From Saprospiraceae bacterium (lineage in GTDB: Bacteria > Bacteroidota > Bacteroidia > Chitinophagales > Saprospiraceae), in NCBI GenBank assembly GCA_016714985.1, contig JADKBS010000009.1, positions 1-64,000 of the forward strand: a DNA stretch of 64,000 nt. Reading direction: 5' to 3'. The position numbers and the translations under genes are program-made. Each line of letters opens with the position of its first letter. Position 1 is the stretch's first letter. Below the pieces are notes generated by a model. That model was not told the DNA's origin and did no database searches. It saw only the letters and a program-made list of their open reading frames with translations. Positions 60,301-64,000 of this stretch are shown piece after piece.

Positions 60301-63300
60301 TCTGCGTTGCGCATACCGTTTCCAGCTATCCCGAAGTTTGGCCCCCTTATGTCTAGTTTTTTATTGATGGTCAATTGCTCTGCATACGTGCCAGCACATA
60401 CTGTGATGATGTCATCTGTTGCAGCTGCATTGATTGCTGCCTGAATGGTAGCAAAATGCATTCCGTCTGTGGTGTTGGTTACCGGCAGGTATTGGATGGT
60501 GGCCGTTGCGGTCGATGTAGAACCGTTCATACTTGTCACCGTTACAGTATATGTTCCTGCAAGTAGTGGCGTAATCGTATATGGATTTGTAATGTTGGAA
60601 GCAGACCCACTGCTAACACCTGACCAGGCAATATCAAAGGTGGCATCACCGCCAGTGAAGGCAACTTCAATAGAGCCGGTGGTTGGGCCACAAAGGATAT
60701 GGGTTGGTGTGGCTGAAGATACTACCACAAGATTTCCGCATGTTGCATGCTGGAATCCATTTCCAGGATTAGCATCATCATCAATGCCGTCCAGCAAGAA
60801 AGGTGCATAAGTTACAGCGCCTGAGATTTTGGTTGCGACCGTGGCAGGAACATTACTTCCATACCAGTTACAGGTAGCAGCCACTAAATTGGTGATGCTT
60901 GTTGCGTTAATAGCAAAACCTGATTGACCTGTAATGCTATTGGTTGTTGCAGTACCAGTTACTTTTCCTGCTACGGCTTCTTCAAGTTTCAAACCATCCA
61001 CTCCACCTGTAATAAAGTTATTTGTCGCAGTTACCTGCACATTAGCGTGTGTGGTACTGGATGGGCTATCGAGCAAGTGTACTCCGACTCCCGCTGCGGA
61101 AATATTCATATTAGTTAAGGTGGCGTGGGCACCATCTGCACCATTACCAAAAGATGCATCATGGTTCGTAAGCAACACACCTGTGTTTACGCCAGTGATT
61201 GAACCGCCACTGATGATGGGCATTGAATTTTGAGTAACATTCCACACATTGATGCCCTCCTTGTTGATAAGGGTTATCGCTGACCCATCAACGGTATTGT
61301 TAGTGAACAATGAATTGCCCATACCTGCCAGGCCAACCGAGGTAATTCGCAATCCCCTCCATGAGCCGCCCAAAGCTTGTTCGTCGGTACTGCTGTACCC
61401 GGTGATTGCATTGCCTGCAACTGTCCATGGTGAATAGCGCAACAAATTGTAAAATATGCCGATTCTTCTTGCTTGTATCTGATTGTTTTCAACGGCATGA
61501 GCAAAAGCTCCCGGATTGGCAACTTGGAAGTTACCAAGTTGGACACCTATCCGCACATTCAACATGACGTTGTTAGTAACTTTTGCGTAGTGCGAATTTT
61601 GCAATAAAACACCACCGCCGAACGAGCCCCATCCGCCAGTTACAGTCTGGTAGGTACCCATATCCATAATACGGTTATTATGAATCTCGTGGCCACTCGA
61701 AACTGCGGGACTTAATCCAGTTGTGCTTTGGATTCGTACGCCATAGTAAACAATGTTTTTGATGATGTTATTCTCGACTCGCAGGTTTTGGATGCCCTTG
61801 GCGTTGTCGATACCATTCCTGATGTCCATATCTGCACCGACATTGTTTAAGAAACCAGATGTCAGCGCTGGATTGTTGCCATCAATGAGGAAGCCGTTGA
61901 TAGAAACATTATTGGCATCAATTGCCACGATTCGACTGTTATTTGACCCTGCTACTTCGACGATTGCTGTCATCAGTATAGACTCTGGCCCCCTCATCCC
62001 TGTATTTGGATTCACATTATAGTTCGCTCCCCGAATGTCAAGTTCTTTGTTGACGACAATGTTCTCGACATAAGTACCTGCATCCACAACAATTGTGTGG
62101 CCCGTCAACGCATCGTTGATGGCGTCTTGTATCTTGCAGTAGTGGCGGTTGGGCATGTAGCTCGTGTTGTGCACGGTGCCCGTCCCGCAAGAGGTCAGCA
62201 CCACATCGAAACCGTCCCCACCTGCGTAGTTGATGGCAAAGACATACCCACCTACGGTAATGGTCGCTCCTTGGGCAAACTGGCCTACCACGGCACTCGT
62301 GCCATCAATGAGGGTGATGACATCGCCGCTCGACGGCGTGTACCCCAAGGTCAGGTTCAAAGAGGCGCCGCCCAGCGTCACCGTGCCGCTCACTGTGAAC
62401 TGGTCGTAGCCCGTGCAGGCGGTGGCACTGTTGATTTCCATGTTCATCACATCGCCGCCGTCGAGGGTCAGGTTGCCCGTGATGGGCACACAGCCTGGGC
62501 TGGAGCCTGGGTTCAAGTTGATGTCTTTGCTGCTCGCATCGGCACCGCCCGTGTAGGCGGTAGCACCGCCCTCTACGTTGACAGTTCCCGCACTGCCCAG
62601 CGCATTGATGGCCCGCTGGATGGAGGGCGTCGTGGTGGCCGGGGCCGAGAAGCTGGTTTGCGTGACGGAGGTCGTGTTCGCTTTCACCGACACATAACCC
62701 AAGTCGGAGTCGTCAATGTCATGAAGTACCTTGTTCTCGATGGAATACAACTGAGGAACCGTTGCGGCAGCACCCGTGATGCCGTCGAAGGTGGCTGTAA
62801 GGCCGTCGAGGTTGCGGTTGTATTCGAGCATCTCGACATAATTGCCGGTTTGTCCGGTGAATGCGAGGTTGTTGAGAGTTGCGCCCGTAATTGCATCGTA
62901 AGGCGTGAATCCAACGGTGGCTGGGTCCGGGTAGTCTAATACGATGCCTTTGGCTCCATTAGCAATGGTAACGCCTGAACCCAAGTTGAGCGCCACCGTC
63001 CGTTTGTTGATGAGCGGAGCTGGGTTGCTGCTCGTCCAGCTTGCGTCATCCTTCATTTTGATGGCTGTTCCGCCAGCATTCAGGGAGAAGGACACGCCGC
63101 TTATGCCAGCATGTGCACCAACTGCTGCCGTGCCATAATTGGTAGCAGGGTCGGTGTCCCTGTTCTTGAGGAAAACGCCGATGTCAACATTGCTCACCGA
63201 ACCGCCGGAAATCTGGCCGTAATTGTCCACACTGCTGCCGTCACGGTTGTTGTCCACATAATACAACCAGTAACCATGCCCGGTGGAGGTAGGCTCCAAT

Positions 63301-64000
63301 GAGCCGCCGTCTATTGTGTTGTTGTTGCAAGTCCAGTATTCAGGCGTGCCCACTAGTGGGAGGTTGGTCTGGCTTGTGAAGTTCTGCGGGGCTGAAACCG
63401 TGGCGTATTTGATACCGTACCAAGTGGTCCTTGCTGCGTAGGCGGGATTGGCGTCGACGGGAGCCTCAGGGGCCACTGAAATGGCGTTGTTGTTTATCGC
63501 ATAGGGAGAGGTGTGGAACAGGTTCGTCCAAATGCCCGCAAACCTCGCCGAAATGGTATTGTTCTCGATCACCCTGTCAGCGGCGTTCCCCATGTCCTTG
63601 ATCCGGAAGGAGTTGAACGCAATCCCGTTCTCGGCGTTCGTCACCGTGTTGTTGGTCACCTTGGCGAACATGGAGTTGCCCAAGCGGATGCCCGTGCTGC
63701 GCACGTTTTCAACCTTGTTGTCGTCAATTAGGATGCTGTGCGAGTACTGTGCGCCCGAAGTTGTTGCAAAATAGTTGGTCGTCTGTTCAATGCGGATACC
63801 GTTCTCCAGCTTGGTTGCAATGTTCTTGGCGACTGTGATGCCGCTCACCCCGTTCGCATTGATGAATATGCCCCTCGCCGCATCGTTGGAAAGGCCGTGC
63901 GCACCGCCAAGGCCCACGCCGCTGCTGGCCAATGATGGGTTGTCGCCATCCATCTTGAAGCCTTTGACACTTGCGTTGGAGGCCGTTATGGTCACGATGG
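48303..64000 (-). CDS. Giant beta-helix / HYR surface protein, frameshifted, 5' end outside window
   Basis: Over 5,200 codons. The reading enters at 64000 and is broken near 58840, 55308, 55195 and 53245, each time continuing in another frame. Right-handed parallel beta-helix repeats fill most of it, with entry motifs IQxAI...AGTYxExLxINKxLxIxG at about 62150, 60460, 59180, 57830, 56680, 55345, 52640 and 52150. Exit motifs such as NWWGDVSGPSDFGPG and NWWGHASGPSGAY end blocks near 56830 and 50950. A single Ig-like unit (about 60720-60500) lies inside. After the helix come HYR-like/Ig-like beta domains (50750-48900). The last 65 residues are dockerin-like: GDIDDVNMNGFGDGEIEF and SDVNGDGEVEFLDYDIF, ending NNGITVLRP. 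No T9SS type A tail. Function unknown; a surface adhesin or polysaccharide-active protein is likely. Confidence 0.85.

Overview
The window looks like a chromosome segment of a Bacteroidota, most likely a Saprospirales-type filamentous or gliding marine/activated-sludge bacterium. Evidence: SprB-type adhesin repeats, type IX secretion (T9SS) C-terminal sorting domains, very large beta-helix and HYR surface proteins, TAnnTTTG-type promoter boxes, a futalosine-pathway gene and a methylmalonyl-CoA mutase small subunit. The placement rests on gene content only.

Layout. 1-2966 (minus): two paralogous TPR sensor kinases in tandem. 3308-15111 (plus): two secreted SprB-repeat proteins, the second about 3,100 residues with DNRLRE, PA14, SprB, LamG, MopE-like and H-lectin-like modules and a dockerin-like C-terminus. 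15526-19813 (minus): a secreted basic protein, an FG-GAP/UnbV T9SS protein, an NTF2-like lipoprotein and an amidohydrolase lipoprotein. 20020-24659 (plus): a LytS/LytTR two-component pair followed by RidA, a D-threonine-aldolase/D-serine-dehydratase-like PLP enzyme and a membrane dipeptidase. 24663-31000: CotH/T9SS protein, futalosine hydrolase, DUF721, arginine deiminase, FAD oxidoreductase, DUF4870. 31311-35737 (plus): cytochrome c maturation (ccmE, ccmF), a DUF2520 Rossmann protein and a small unknown. 35887-46667: thioredoxin-fold protein, UbiX, RluA-type pseudouridine synthase, copper P-type ATPase, YbbR, arginase-family enzyme, Uma2, LOG-family protein, adenosylhomocysteinase, methylmalonyl-CoA mutase small subunit. 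47068-64000 (minus): a T9SS protein downstream of a beta-helix/HYR giant of over 5,200 codons that runs off the window.

Quality. Roughly thirty single- or few-base frame breaks occur, many in homopolymers and many in housekeeping genes whose sequence continues correctly in another frame. I read most as uncorrected sequencing indels and annotate the genes as single loci.

Most unusual signals: (1) short word-like repeats that fill many intergenic gaps, a different word in each, often arranged as long inverted repeats; (2) two dispersed palindromic element families with two copies each; (3) two giant secreted proteins that end in a dockerin-like module instead of a T9SS sorting domain; (4) a 7-bp tandem repeat inside a response-regulator linker; (5) a CcmE with Cys instead of the haem-binding His.
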